Shown here piece after piece: positions 1-12,000 of a stretch of 54,007 bases of DNA. This DNA comes from Acanthamoeba lenticulata. Lineage: Eukaryota > Discosea > Longamoebia > Acanthamoebidae. The notes beneath the pieces were generated by a model that ran no database searches, was not told where the DNA came from, and was given only the letters and a program-made list of their open reading frames with translations. Location: the NCBI GenBank assembly GCA_002179805.1, contig NAVB01000839.1:1-54007 (forward strand). The letters are read 5' to 3'. Both the position numbers and the translations under genes were made by a program. How positions within the stretch are numbered: position 1 is the first letter of the stretch; every line of letters starts with the position of its first letter.

Positions 1-2786
1 TGGTTGTCGCGCCATTCGGTGTAGATGGACTCGGTCCCCGTGACCCCGGTCTTTACATTGAGCCCGCCCGCGAACTTGTCCCACCCGAGCAGCTTCACTC
101 GATTGCCCAACAGCTGCAGAAACACCTCGTAGTCCTCGCTTCCTCCCTCTGCCCATTTTTTCCATCTAATAAGATTCTAAATTTCAAGAATAAATAGATA
201 AAATAAAAAGAGAAAAAAATCATTCTACAAAAAAAAAAAAAAGCAAACAGCGATAACCGTACGGTTGGAGAAGAAGTGCTCCTCCGAGTCCTGGTCCGCA
301 CGAACGAGGACCACTCCGAACTTCCACTTTCGTGGGCGCTCCTTTTCCTCCATGGCCACCAGGGCCTGCGGCAGCTGCGGGTGGTCCACCTGCCTCAAGC
401 AGCCTGTCGTCTCCCCACGGTCAGTTCTCTGTACGACAAAGGCAAATGCAAAGATGGAGGCGAGTGCGAGTGTAAGACTACGCACCAGTGGTGAGCAGCA
501 GCGGGAAGGAGGCCTCGATCGCCTTGTGCGCCCAGCCGGGCGTGGACGCGGCGGCTCCAAGAGCGCTGGACAGGGCCACCTCTCGCTGGTCGCCCTGCAC
601 GACCGCCACACATCAATCACTTGTGAGGATCCTCATAAGCTCGTCATGATGAGCGCCCATGAACGTACGTCTTGTGTGATGACCATGATGCGGTAGATGT
701 AGTCGTTGGGGTCGGTCGAGTTGGGGTCCTTCTCGCGCTTCACCGCCGCGATCACCGTGCCCAGCGGCGTGTCCACTCCGATGAAGCAGATGTGTTTTTG
801 TCCATAGTAGTGGTCCTTGTACCACGTCTGGTGCAGGAAGCTGTAGTAGTTGCTCTCCGTCTGCGCACGGTCAACGAGTTATTGTTAAACACCATGGAAA
901 AATAAATATAAAATATAAAATATAAAATATAAATAATATTATCAATAATATAATAATAAAAACTGTCACCAGGGAAGGTACACTTTACCCGTGTTGAGTA
1001 GTCGTACTCGCCCTCGATCGTGAAGCCTTCGCACGGTGCGACCAATGGCGGTGCACTCTGTGACGTTTAAACAGTTCACCAGGGGTGAGACCAACATCAC
1101 GACACAACATGTTGTAGGAGGATGAAAAACCAGGGAGGGATCCCGTCGGAAGGCGGAGCTCTCCTTGACCAACCGAACGGCAGAGAGGCTCTTGCGCTTG
1201 GACTGCTTGCACTGCTCGGGCTCGGCGCTGTCCTGCTGTGACACCACGCCTGAGGCCGACTGGCTCATCCGCTTCTGTGGCTGTCTCCTTACCCAGTCCG
1301 CGCTGCCCGTCGTCGTTTCCGAAGGCCCGGGCGGGACGTGGCCATGGCTGTTGCTGCCTTGGCTGGCCTCGTCGCTCGCCGTCTCCCCGCTGCCGCCGCC
1401 GCTTCCTCCCTTGGTGTAGTCGGCCGACATGGAGCGGCACTTGCGCCGCTGGCCGCTGGTCGGGGAGATGATGTCAATAAAGTCCTCGGAAGACTGGTCG
1501 AGGTCTGCCTCGCCTTGCTTCGCCGCGCTGGTTGTGCTGATGTCGCTGTGCGCAAACTCGCTCATGTCCAGCGGTGGCGGGCGCCGGACGTCCAGGAGCG
1601 AGACGTGCTGCTTGGCTCGCCCCAGCATCACCCGCCTCACGGGCGGCGAGGCCGTCGTGGCTCGGGCCGGGGGAGGAGACGACTTGGCCGGCTGCCCGCC
1701 ACCACCGCCGGCGACGGCGGCGGCGGGCAAAGGCTCGTCCTCCTGCAGGAGGATTATCGCGAGCTCATGTTCCGAGAGCTCGCTCACTTCGAGAGTGAGC
1801 GCCTCGCTGCTGGCCACTCGCTCCAGGGCCTTGACCTCGGCCTCGAGCGCGTGCACTTCGGCCTCGAGCGCGTTCAGGGTCGTCGCGTTTTCCAAGTCGC
1901 AGCGGTAGGTGTCGTAGTCGCCCTTGTTCGTCTCGTTGGTGGAGGCCAGCGTCGCGAGGATCGACAAGCGCCGGCGCTCTTCCTTGGACGCCGTCGGCGC
2001 GGGGATGTCGGCCGGGTCGACCCGCCCGCTCGTGGACCGCTGCAGCGTTCTTCCTGTGGGCGACTCGTCCGCGCTGGTCGCCAGTGGGCTCGATGACAAG
2101 GGCGACGCCGACGCCGTCCTTGCGATCTGCGGCGGGCTCGAGGACTCCTTTGTCCGCGACCGCCTGTTGACGCCCATGACCCACGTCGTCGTCCGGGAGC
2201 GCGAGCGAGCCGGCAAGACGACCGCAGACTCCTCACCGCCAATCGAGGCCGAACGGGGCGTGGCGTGTTGCGGGGACGTCTTGGGAATTCGTGTGGCCAT
2301 CGGCGCCGAGCCGCTGAGCGTCTGATAGGTGTCCGCAAAAGAGTGTGTGTTGTGGATGACCGGAGGCGACGACGGCGACGACGACGGCGAAGAGGCGACC
2401 GTAGCAGGAGGACTCGGTCCCCGCGTCCCCTCCGAGACTTCCTCGCCTTTGAGGGCGAGTTGCAGTCGCAGTCGCGCGATCTCCTTCTCCAACTCCTCGC
2501 AGTGCGCCTGAGGGAACCGGTCCACGACAATCAACAGATGACGACAAAGGTAATAATAATAATGATGGGGGGAGAATACCCTGAAGTAGTTGAGTTCGTT
2601 GTGTTTCTCCTGAAGTTGCATCTGAACGCATTGGAGCTGGGTGAGGAGGACTTGCGTATCTTGTTGTGCCGGCTTGCCCGGATGAATCGTGTAGGTCATG
2701 GGCGAGGTGGCGGTGCCGCTCCGCCGCAGGGTGCCCATCGGGTCATCGTGGGTGGGGGACGAGCGCCCCTTTTTGGAGCCCCACAT
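1..2786 (-). CDS. RapGAP-domain protein, 3' end cut by window edge
   Basis: Predicted GTPase-activating protein for a Rap-type small GTPase. The start is ATG 2786 (MWGSKKGRSS). The N-terminal half is disordered and Ser/Pro-rich, with two short coiled-coil stretches (around 2440-2700, and the heptad-like ALEAEVHALEAEVKALE near 1840). The RapGAP domain starts near 1040 and is split over several exons that read TIEGEYDYST, NYYSFLHQTWYKDHYYG, KFGVVLVRADQDSEEHFFSN and KLLGWDKFAGGL...GTESIYTEW. These match the SIPA1/Rap1GAP family (GW..F.GGLD...TGT.SVYTE). Introns lie near 2517-2577, 1060-1110, 870-985, about 610-670, 420-485 and 141-250. The window stops before the block that carries the catalytic Asn thumb, so activity cannot be judged. 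The family call is firm; exact exon borders are approximate. Confidence 0.85.
904..945. repeat. AT-rich intronic microsatellite (AAATAT-like)
   Basis: A run of imperfect TAAAATA units lies inside an intron of the RapGAP gene. It is a simple-sequence tract with no coding signal and is typical of the AT-rich introns here. Confidence 0.7.
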
Positions 2787-3224
2787 CGTGTCGATTTGAG
2801 GCGAGGAGGCAAGGAGAAGACACGAAGAGGAAGAAGTGGTGTTCTATCTGATTGACCGCAGTGTCCCCTTTTTCTGAGGAAGAAGAAGGAAGAAGCCAAC
2901 CACCACACCCGGGGGGGTCTAAGCTTCCAGCTCTTCACCTCTTGGTCACCGCAACTGTGGGTCGCGGTGGCGGGGTGTGGTGGGAGGGGGGCTGGAGCGA
3001 GTTACCAGGACAAGGCCACCAGCACTGGACGTCGTTCCAGTTGGGTAAAAAGGGCACTCCCGCGTGGCCGCACCATGAAAGGAATACTTGAGGGCTGTCT
3101 CCAAATTTGAAACGAAAAAGGCTCAATTTTGGGTTCCCAAGAACCAAGCCAAGGCAGAAGAAGGGAAAAAAAGAGAAGAAATTTGCCAGAAGAAAAGCAA
3201 ACCAGAAATAACAAAACAAAAAAG
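2787..3224. other. Divergent intergenic region, RapGAP / TAF11
   Basis: About 440 bp separates two divergent starts and must hold both promoters and 5' leaders. The half near TAF11 is purine-rich on the plus strand. I see no RNA gene and no convincing TATA box. Confidence 0.6.
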
Positions 3225-4127
3225 ATGGAGCTGGATGATCTCGAGGACTCAAATGACGGGACCCTGGAGTTCCCAGTGAAGGGAACGAAGCGGAAGGCAC
3301 CTGAGGGCGATTCTGACGAGGATGACGAAGAGTCAAATGCTGGTACGCTTTTCCTCCATTCTGCGAACGAGTTAGAATTCTGAGCTGACTGTAAGGGGCT
3401 TGCAGAGGACTCTGAGGAGGGCGAGGGAGAGGGCGAAGGCGAGGGAGAGGGTGAAGAGGAGGAAGGTGAGGGCGAAGACGACGAGGAGTCAGCCGCGAAA
3501 CGACGAAGGCTGGCGGAGGCCGAGCGAGCCGAGGAGGAGAAGCGATACAGGCAGGAGACCACCAAAATGATCGGGTGCGCACCGCATTCGACGCGCCAGG
3601 CTCGTGTGGGACGATCAACTCACGTGTGCAGCAATGTTGTGCTTGTTGGTCCTACAGTGAAATGATGAGGCACTTCACGCCTGAGCAGCAAAACCGATAT
3701 GAAGCCTATCGCCGCTCCGCGTTTGGCAAGAACGCCATGAAGAAGGTACCTTCCTCAACCACGCTTTCCTTCTTCAGCCTCTAATGCGGCTTCTTGCTGT
3801 TCGGACCGAACACAGTTGATGCAAAGCGTCACCGGCAGCAATGTCAGCCAGAAGACGTCGATCGTGATGGCCGGTGTGGCAAAGATCTTCGTGGGCGAGA
3901 TCGTCGAGACAGGTACCTCTCCACTTCTTTCTTGTGCGCTTGTTGTGGGCCCCACGAAGCTCTCTGAACATTCTGGTGGCGACATAGCGCGCACGGTGAT
4001 GGACGAGTGGGACGAGACGGGGCCCATCCGACCGCGCCACTTGCGCGAAGCCTATCGCCGCCTCCAGGTCAAAGGAAAGATCCCGTCGTCCGCCACCTAC
4101 ACGCAGAAGAAGCTCTTCACCAAGTGA
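3225..4127 (+). CDS. TAF11: TFIID subunit TAF11 (TAFII28 histone fold)
   Basis: Subunit of the general transcription factor TFIID; in the known family it pairs with TAF13 through a histone fold and acts in the nucleus at promoters. Five exons (3225-3342, 3406-3574, 3658-3745, 3816-3912, 3988-4127) sum to 203 residues in frame. The N-terminal half is acidic, with a Gly-Glu dipeptide run and a basic KRRRLAEAERA segment. The C-terminal half is a complete TAFII28 domain: FTPEQQNRYEAYRRSAF, then QSVTGSNVSQKTSIVMAG, VAKIFVGEIVE, and RPRHLREAYRRLQ. The sequence matches the family almost block for block, and the length is usual. It is transcribed away from the RapGAP gene. The start is the first ATG in frame after a non-coding leader. 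Confidence 0.95.
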
Positions 4128-4223
4128 GCCTCGTGCTGGCCTAAATTAAATAAATAACAAAATAAGCAATAAAAATAAAACGCGTTCACCTTCCGCATTG
4201 TACGACGAGCCAGTCTGCCGAAG

Positions 4224-4996
4224 ATGAAGTTCTCGTTTAGTGCGTGGGGGCGCACGCTGGCGCTCTCTGGTGGCTATTGTGCGTTACTGCCATACTGCCA
4301 TGGGATCGCTTGCCACTTTTACTGGCCCCCACTAACGGGCAGCATTTTGCGGCGCAGGGGCAATCAACGGCGGGATTGTCAACTTTTTCTATTCCAACCC
4401 CTCAAAGGCCTTGTGCACTGCTTGCGGGGCTTATTGTTTGTACGACCTCTCTGCTCTGGGGCTTTGTAAAAAAACGATTTTTTTCTATTATTTAATTAAT
4501 CAAATATTATTATTTCGCGCCTTCGCCATTTTCTGTGGCGGCACTCTCATCCTGCTGGCTTTGCCTTCGCGTAGGGCCGTTGGCGTCCTGATCTTCTTGT
4601 TTTTGTACCCATTGAAGCTGGGTTCCTGGTGGCTTGGGCCCATCCTCTGGATCGTCAACTTCAACCACCTGCCTCTGGGCGTTGCTCTCATCTTGTACGC
4701 CTTAACTTTTTTTTCCCACTTATGCTTTCACCTGCTAAGCATGCTGTTTCAACGTAAACGTGCAGGCTGGGTCCGTTTTGCTCTATTGTTGTGCCAACTA
4801 TGATGGCAGGTGTTATCATCGTGCTATCGGGTCTCTTCTACGTTGTTGCCGGCATCAGGTACGGTTGAAAATCCACCCGGCTCGACCTTCTTGGTCTGAC
4901 GTACGCACCATGATCAGACGAGAGAAAGGCACTCCACTCAAAGACCTGATGTGGAATTGCGGCGACGACCCCAAGGCCAAAGGGGGCAGGGAATAA
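4224..4996 (+). CDS. Small three-helix membrane protein of unknown function
   Basis: I do not recognise the family. Five exons (4224-4239, 4358-4439, 4575-4694, 4766-4858, 4918-4996) sum exactly to 129 codons plus stop, using GTGCGT/GTACGM donors and AG acceptors. The product begins MKFSFRAINGGIVNFFY and then has a short Cys-containing stretch (CTACGAYCL). Three hydrophobic helices follow: about residues 30-46 (VGVLIFLFLYPLKLG), 50-72 (WLGPILWIVNF...GVALIL) and 80-103 (MMAGVIIVLSGLFYVVAG). The tail is short, soluble and basic. There is no clear cleavable signal peptide. The gene lies about 100 bp downstream of TAF11 on the same strand. The first exon is tiny (16 nt), so the start is less certain than the body. 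Confidence 0.7.
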
Positions 4997-5407
4997 GCGT
5001 GTGGCGTTGTGAGCCATCCTGTAATTAGAAAACAGTTTTATTATTTATTCTTATTATTTGTTATTACCGCCTTTTTCTGGTTTGTTGCACGTGACATTTT
5101 AGTTAGCGGGATAAAACCGGGATTGAGCTGCAATCACCTGGGTGTAGGCAAGGCAACGGGGAGTTTTCAGGTCGCGCCGTAGCTTGGGAGTCCTGGCGTA
5201 CTGTGTGACGGCTTGACCCGACTCCCACCAAGAAGAAGCCCAAAAGCTCTTCCCACGTTAGCTCGTGTGCGTTTGTTCGTTTAGTTTGTGCACTTCCGAG
5301 GGGAACAAACCACGTCTTCCATCTTCAGAACCAAGTCGAAGAATCGGGTCGACCTCTTTCTCAAAGGCGACGCACAAGAACAACCTCAACTGTCCACTTC
5401 GAAAAAG
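4997..5407. other. Intergenic region upstream of the SAM-PB1-PAS gene
   Basis: A roughly 410-bp gap between two genes on the same strand. It contains an AT-rich 3' flank (5030-5070) and the probable leader of the next gene. A GTG-initiated extension is open from 5288, but the first ATG in frame is at 5408. I see no RNA gene. Confidence 0.55.
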
Positions 5408-7556
5408 ATGAAGAAGATCAAAGGAAAGGATAACGCGAAGGACGGGAAGGAAAAGGAGGCCATGGGCGATACCAGTGAACTCGCGCGGCTCCAGGCGAAG
5501 GACCCCAGGACATGGACCGTGGGCGAGGTGGGCAAATGGCTCGATTTCATCGAACTCGGGCAGTACAAAATCACGTTCATTGAGAACAGCATTTCGGGCG
5601 ACGAACTATTCGAGCTCGACGCCGAGGACTTGGCGTCGATCCAAGTCAGGCAGCTGGGTCACCGGAAACGCATTCTGAAGCGAATTGCCCAGCTCAAGAA
5701 GAACTCAGCTGCCGCCTTCCAGGCTCACTCAGAGGACGGCAGCGGCAGCAGCGGGAGCGACTCGACGAACGGCACATCTTCGAACGATCCCTCCTCGCGT
5801 GGCACAGCAGCGTCATCCTCCAAGTCGAGCAAGAGTAACGCCGCGCCGGCAAGCGGCTCGGATGAGCAAATCCTCAAATGCTGCTACGCTGACGATGTCA
5901 CCGTGCTTAGAGTGAAGAAAGACATCACCTTTAACAAGCTCAACTCGAAGCTAAAGGCCGAGTACAAGAAGGAAATGGAGATCTTCTTCAAGGACTCGGA
6001 CGGCGACGTGCTCCCCATCACCAAGTCTGCCCATCTTAAGGCTGCTATCAAGGAGGCCGACGGCAAAGCGGTGCGCCTGCAGCTCAAGCCTCGGGAGACC
6101 ATGGGCGTCGACGGCGCGATCAACGCCAGCGAAATCCTGCTTCTCGACAACTTCGTCGACGGCTGCATCCTCATCAATCGACGCGGCACCATCACGTTCT
6201 TCAACTCTGCCGCCGAGAAGCTGTGGGGCTACTCTCGCCGCGAGGTGCTCGGCAAGCCTGTCAAGCTCCTCATGCCCGAGCAAGGTCCCCTTCCCCCTTC
6301 TCTTTCTGTTCTCTCTTCTTCGTGTCGTGTCCTAGCTTTCCTTTTTGGCGCCTCTTCCTGGGACGCGCTTTCTTTTCTCCTTATTCGTCCTCCATGCCTG
6401 CTCCTCTTGGCGTCTCTCTTCTCGACGCTTCTTCAAGATTGACAACTTGCTCGATCGAAATCGAAAGCTTTTTTTCTTCATTTTATCTACTCCTAGCCTG
6501 GCTGACGCTACAACTGTTGTGCGTACAGTGGGTCGCCAGCACGATCAATTTCTGAAGAACTACTTGGCTTCGGGTGATGCCAAGATCCTGGGCAAGCCGC
6601 GCACGGTGATCGCTGAAAGGAAGGACAAGTCGACCTTCCCCATCTACCTGTCTGTCAGCGAGCTCAAGGTGGCTAAGGATAAGGAGCGTGTCTTCATCGG
6701 TACCGCCAAGGACATGTCGAGCACCAAGACCACTCAGGCGAGCTCGTCTACTTGTACATTGGCCACCCCTCTATCAATCGTGGTCCAGTCTTCATGAATG
6801 GCTCACCACGGCACACACATAACAGCGGCCGGCGGCATTGACTTCCTCATCATGGACAACATCCTCGACGTGGGTATTGTGATCAACGAGAAGGGCATTG
6901 TCCACTTCTTCAACAAGAAGGCCGAGGAGTTCTTCCAGTGGAAGCGCACGGAAGTTATCGGGCGCAACGTGAAGATGCTGATGCCGAGTCCGTTCAGCGA
7001 CGAGCACGACCGGTATGTGGCCGACTACCTCTCATCAGGCGAGGCCAAGATCATCGGCAAGGGCCGCGACGTCATCGCGCAGAAGAAGGACGGCTCGATC
7101 GCGCCCGTCCACTTGGCCGTGACCGAGCAGGGCCTCGAGGGCAACCGGTTCTTCACGGGCGTCCTGCGCCCGATCGTCGACGATGAGAAGAAGAGCGAGA
7201 AGACCATCCTCCAGGAGGAGCGCGAGGTCATCGACGGCCTCCTCATTCCGGCCGTCATCATCGACGAGAAGGCCACCATCCACGGCTTCAACAAGTCGGC
7301 CTCGGAGCTCCTCGGCTTCTCGCTCATCGAGGTCGTCGGCAAGAACGTCAAGATGCTCATGCCCAACCCCGACAAGCAGCGGCACGACAGCTACATCACC
7401 GCCTACCTCCGTACCGGCAAGGCCAAGGTCCTCGGCACGGGCCGCGATGTCGTCGCTCTCCACAAGGACGGCACCATGCTCCCCGTCCGCCTCTCCGTGA
7501 CGGAGAGGCGGGACGGCGACAAGAGGATCTTCACCGGCATCCTCCAGAAGCTCTGA
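5408..7556 (+). CDS. SAM-PB1-triple PAS protein with FixL-like PAS domains
   Basis: Predicted sensor or adaptor without an enzymatic output domain. Three exons (5408-6284, 6529-6753, 6826-7556) sum to 610 residues in frame. Domain order: a basic N-terminus; a SAM domain at about 32-98 (TWTVGEVGKWLDFIELGQY); a Ser-rich linker; a PB1-like domain at about 155-232; then three PAS domains at about 235-350, 370-480 and 500-610. Each PAS domain carries the FixL-type pattern HDxY/F followed 20 residues later by an Arg: H297/R317, H428/R448 and H554/R574. In rhizobial FixL the matching His is the proximal heme ligand and the Arg lines the oxygen pocket. SAM and PB1 both mediate protein assembly. Heme binding is inference; many eukaryotic PAS domains keep parts of this motif. 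ATG 5408 was chosen over the upstream GTG. Confidence 0.88.
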
Positions 7557-7881
7557 GTGCGCTTCACCTTCTTCCGCCCCACACGCAACAACCGGCCCGG
7601 CGCGCACGATGTGACGTCCGCCTCCTGGGAGGAGGCGCAACAGAGATGGCGATGATGACCATGCTTGCGGAGAGCGAGGAGTTCATGTTGTTTGGTGTGT
7701 GTAATGTAGGTTTCCCCTTGGTTTCAGCCTCTGGTTCTCTGCCCAGGCACTCATCTCTTCTCTCTTGCTTTCACATGAAGAAAGTGGAGACAGGGACCGC
7801 ATGATGTGGGGATTACAGGTTTACTTCAAGGGGGGACCAATGCAAAGGGGTTCCTTCCTTCTACAGAAAACAAAGAGCTGT
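7557..7881. other. Convergent 3' region
   Basis: About 325 bp between two convergent genes (PAS protein + and secreted protein -). It holds only 3' flanks, with no ORF or RNA gene I can support. Confidence 0.55.
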
Positions 7882-8711
7882 CTAGTTCTTGGGGCCGAAG
7901 TGGCACTCCCTGGGGATATCGAACCAAGTGCTGTGGGGCTTGGCAGTCTTGTACTCATTGACGAAGTACCTGAACTCGTGGCCAGGGGCAGTGCGGCCGA
8001 AGAAGGCAAGGACGTCGGGGTTGTTGACGGGGGTAGCGACCTCAAGGGTGACGCCTGCGTTGCATCATAAGATTAGCATAAACGGCCCTTAATCGGATCT
8101 GCGTAACTGCGGAGCTCGTACCAGCAATCTTGTGAGCCCAGAGCTCGTAGGTGTGGCCCTTAGCGGTGATGTTGCGCTGGAACTCAGCCTTCTCAACCCA
8201 CTCCCAGATGACGGGCATCTTGCCAGTCAGGGGCTTAGTGTGGCAGATGGGAGTCTTGTTGTGGGCAACGAAGATGACCTCATAGGCCCTACCCTACACG
8301 CCGAGAAAAAAAAATGACATTAAGATCAGGAAAGGGACAAAATGATGATTTATAAATCTACGCAATATCGCATGACGAACCTTATCAAACCTCTGGAGCT
8401 CGTAGACGTTCAGGTGCTCAGCACCCCTGAAATCGTAGACCTCAAGGGCCTTGCCGTCAGGCTGAGACACGTGCCACCAACCTGCGAGTGCGGCATAGTG
8501 TAAGCAAGTGGGCCGGAGCAGCAACGGCAATAGGGAAAAGAGAGAGCAGAGCGCAGCCGGATTGCATACCCTCGCCGTAGTAATCAGTGTTGTTGCTCTT
8601 GATGGAGACGTGGCCCTTGGACTCGAAAGTCTCGGAGAGACGGGGGCGGGTCTGGCCAGCGACGCAGCTGATGGCCAGGGCGAAAAGGACGCAAACGAGG
8701 AAGGCGCGCAT
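7882..8711 (-). CDS. Secreted protein, ependymin/LVN-like beta-sandwich candidate
   Basis: Four exons (8711-8570, 8481-8381, 8293-8122, 8054-7882) sum to 195 residues in frame. It starts MRAFLVCVLFALAISCVAG, a clear signal peptide with cleavage near residue 19, so it should enter the secretory pathway. The mature part has alternating beta-type blocks: SKGHVSIKSNN, KALEVYDFRG, AYEVIFVAHN, ICHTKPLTGKMPVIWEW, KGHTYELWA, FRYFVNEY. It ends TWFDIPRECHFG. The C..L.G.MP..W and F.IP..C blocks resemble ependymin-related/LVN1.2 proteins of animals, so I suggest that fold only tentatively; these proteins bind lipid or calcium, but nothing here shows the ligand. Two Cys residues could form a disulphide. 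Introns all have GT-AG ends. Confidence 0.8.
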
Positions 8712-9056
8712 GTTGAAGCTGTCTGTTTTGCTTTGCGGGCTCTAAGACAAAGAGGAGACCACACTTGTCCCGCTTCCTTTTGCGTTTGGCCAATCAATTT
8801 GTGCTTGCCGCCAATCAAACATTTCTGACGACCATGAAATCCCAGTTTTCTTCCGGCTTTGCGGCCCGACTTGGCGTCAGAAAAGTGCAACGATGGTGGC
8901 TGCTGGTTGGTCGGCCCATTTGCCGCCCGTTGGTGACGAACCACCACAAGCGACTTGTGCAATGACGATTCTGTGTGCTATTAATTGTTCTTCAATGTAT
9001 GTGTAGGCCGCTCCATTTTCCTGCCGCCACCCTCATCACCATCATCGTCATCATCC
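8712..9056. other. Upstream region of the secreted-protein gene
   Basis: About 345 bp between the start of the secreted-protein gene and the 3' end of the P-type ATPase-like gene, both on the minus strand. It should hold the promoter of the former. I see no gene in it. Confidence 0.5.
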
Positions 9057-12000
9057 CTACTGTAGTGTACAGCTGCCGCTGTCGCCCTTCTTCCTCACAA
9101 ACTCGACGGCGTCGATGATCGAGTCCAGCGCCCCGCCCGTCATGATGGCGTCGGCTGCCTGCTGCACGCCCTCCGCGCTCCCCTGTAGTCCAGTTCCCAC
9201 CACCACCATGTACCATGGCCCTCCGCGTCAGTGTGGAGCTCAACGGCCGTGCCGGTCGAGGCGGGCGACGGTGACGTACCGGAGTCGCGATGCCAACGTC
9301 GGCCACCGCCAGCCCGGCGCAGTCGGCCAACTGCGAGCCAGTCGCCACCACCACCTGCACTCGCTTGTGTAAGAATATCGATTTCTATTCTATAAAGAGA
9401 AAAGGTAAAGAAAGGCTTACCTCCTCGGGCCTCATCATCTGAGCGGCTTTGACGATCTTGAACTTCTGGCTCGCGTCCGTGCTGATGTGGCGCGAGTGCG
9501 CGACGTCAGCATGTGATGTGGGCGGCATCTTAAGAGGAAGAGGAAGAGGAAGAGGAGCGAAGGCAATGCAGGGAGGACGTGTCATGTACCCGGAGATGAT
9601 GACCTCGTCGTGGGTTCTCATGATGTGGGACAGGCCTTCCTCCAGCATGAGCGCCATCTGGGCGCCATCCAGCACGATGGCCTTGGCCTCGGCCGCTTGC
9701 TCTGGGCTGAGCTCGTCGACCATCACAGACTCCCTCTTGGCGATGTCTTCTGGCGTGTCCTTGGTCAGAAGCCCCACCTTCCGGGCCATCACGCGCACCG
9801 CCGGAGCGGGATCCTGCACGTGCCGCAGCATGGGCTTGTGTGAGCGAGACCAAGTGATCGTGCAGCGTGCGAGCGTGCGGGCACACACGTGCCTGGGAGA
9901 CCATGATGATGCGAATGTTGGCCTGCTTGCAGCGCTCGATGGCCGATGGCGTGGTCTTGTAGAAGCGCGACCCCATCGACACCAGCCCCAAGAAGCACAA
10001 CTCTTTCTGTTTTTTTTTTTTTAATTGTCAAAAAATTAAAAAACAAATAAATTATAAATTTTAGTTTATGCTTTTGAAAATAAATTTAGAATACGTTTGA
10101 ATAGGGAAGGGAGGCGAACCATGGGGAAGTTGGGTGTGTAGAAATCAAACTCAAAGTCGTGGGCATACTCGTTGCCGCTGAGGGGAAGCTGGGCAAACGC
10201 CACCACAATCTCGCCATAGCCCTGGAGGACCATGGCCTGCTCGCGGATGGCCTTCTTGGTGGGGTTGTCCAACTTCTTGGCCTGGCCCATGTACATGTGC
10301 GTTGTGCAGTGCTGGAGGACCGCTTCCAGCGGGCCGGTCAGCACCGCCAGGTAGCTGGCCTTGGTCTGCCGCATGAACATCACACTCGAGAGGTGAGCGA
10401 ATGGGGTTGTCGTGAGAAACAAGAGAGAGAGAGAGAGAAGAGGCCAACCTCGTCCTCGGCGCCAAGGTGCGGGCCCTTGGGCCATCGGTGAATGCTTACG
10501 TGGACGTCGTTGAGGTCGTCCGCCACCTTCTCCCACGCCGTTCGCATCTGCGCCACAGCAACAACACGCCACGCGACGAAGCTTCGTGAGACGACCCGAC
10601 CCGCGGCGCGTTGTTAAAACATGGGCTCGAGAAGGAGAAGCGATCGTACGATCTCGCAACAGAACGCGTTCTGTCTTCGCTTCATGCCCAGCGTCGGGTT
10701 CTTCTCGTAGAAGCGGAGGAGGGCGCCGCTGGTGTTGTCCCACTCTTCGATGTCGACGTGGTCGATGCTGAGCTTGGTCTTGTCGACGCCCTCGTGCACT
10801 TGGAAGTGGGCGTTGCAGCCCAGGACGCAGGCGCGCTGCAGGGCCGTGTAGGTGGGCTCGCCCTCGGGCAGGGACGTGGTGGCGTCGTGGATCTCCTTGT
10901 CGATCATGATGTAGCTGACCGAGCTCTTGTTCTCGGTCAGCACGCCGAGGGAGTCGACGATGAGCGTCGACACCCGGCCAAGGCGGCTCGCCGCATTGGG
11001 CTCCTTGAAGGAGAGGCCGTTCTTGGTGAGCTGCTTCATGATGGCCTTCTTGGCCTTGGGCCCGCCCTCCTTCCTGACCTTGGCATTCTCGTTGTCCTTG
11101 ATCATGCGCGCTAGCAGCGTGTTGTCGCCCGTGCGCACGACGATGGCCGTGCCCTCGCCGTCGACGATCGACGTGCCGTAGAAGAGCATGTTCTCGCTGG
11201 CCAAGTAGTTCTCCGTGGTCATGTCGATCGAGCGCGGGATCGGCTCCGGGTCGCCGGTGATGGTCGAGTTGTCCACCAACAGATCCACCGTGTTGATCGC
11301 CACCACGCGCATGTCGGCAAACACCGGGCCGGACTCCAGAACCACGACATCTCTGTACGTGTGCGCACATCAACGAACAATACATGTAAATATTCTGTGC
11401 TTTGCATGCATCTAGGCTATCAAGTCTGACGCTAGACGCACCCGACGACCAGTTCTCGTGACTCGATGGCCTTTTTGTAGCCGTCGCGTCGCACGAGCAG
11501 CTTCTTTGTGGCGAATCTGAGTGTGTTGGCCACACCGCGAACAAACAATCGCCTTGCGTCAGGCTGAGGTGTAAAGGGAAGGACAAGCTTTCTTCAAGAA
11601 GGGAGGGATGGGATCCGGACTCGTCGACGTCGACAGCGGGCGACTTGACTGTGGGATGATTGAAGCCGTTGAGGCCCAGCTTCTGCTCTGCCTCTCGGTT
11701 CGACAGGCCGTTGTGGATATCCGTGTTGAACCGAGCTGTAAGCTCCTCCACGGACAGGACGTGGTAGTCCTGGCATCACGCACCACCACCATGTCATAGC
11801 CAACGTGAGTCTATGGCGTCTGATTGCGTCTATCCGTCGCAGCTTGGTGGAGGCAAGGAACAAAGTACGAAAACTTCCTGCTCGGTCCTCTTGCCACGTT
11901 GCAGACGCGTGCTACCGTCATCCTCGCTTTCTGTATCCCTGTGCTTGTCGTCTGGCCGGTAGCCCGCGATTGTGTTGCGCCGGACGTCGGTCTCGACGCA

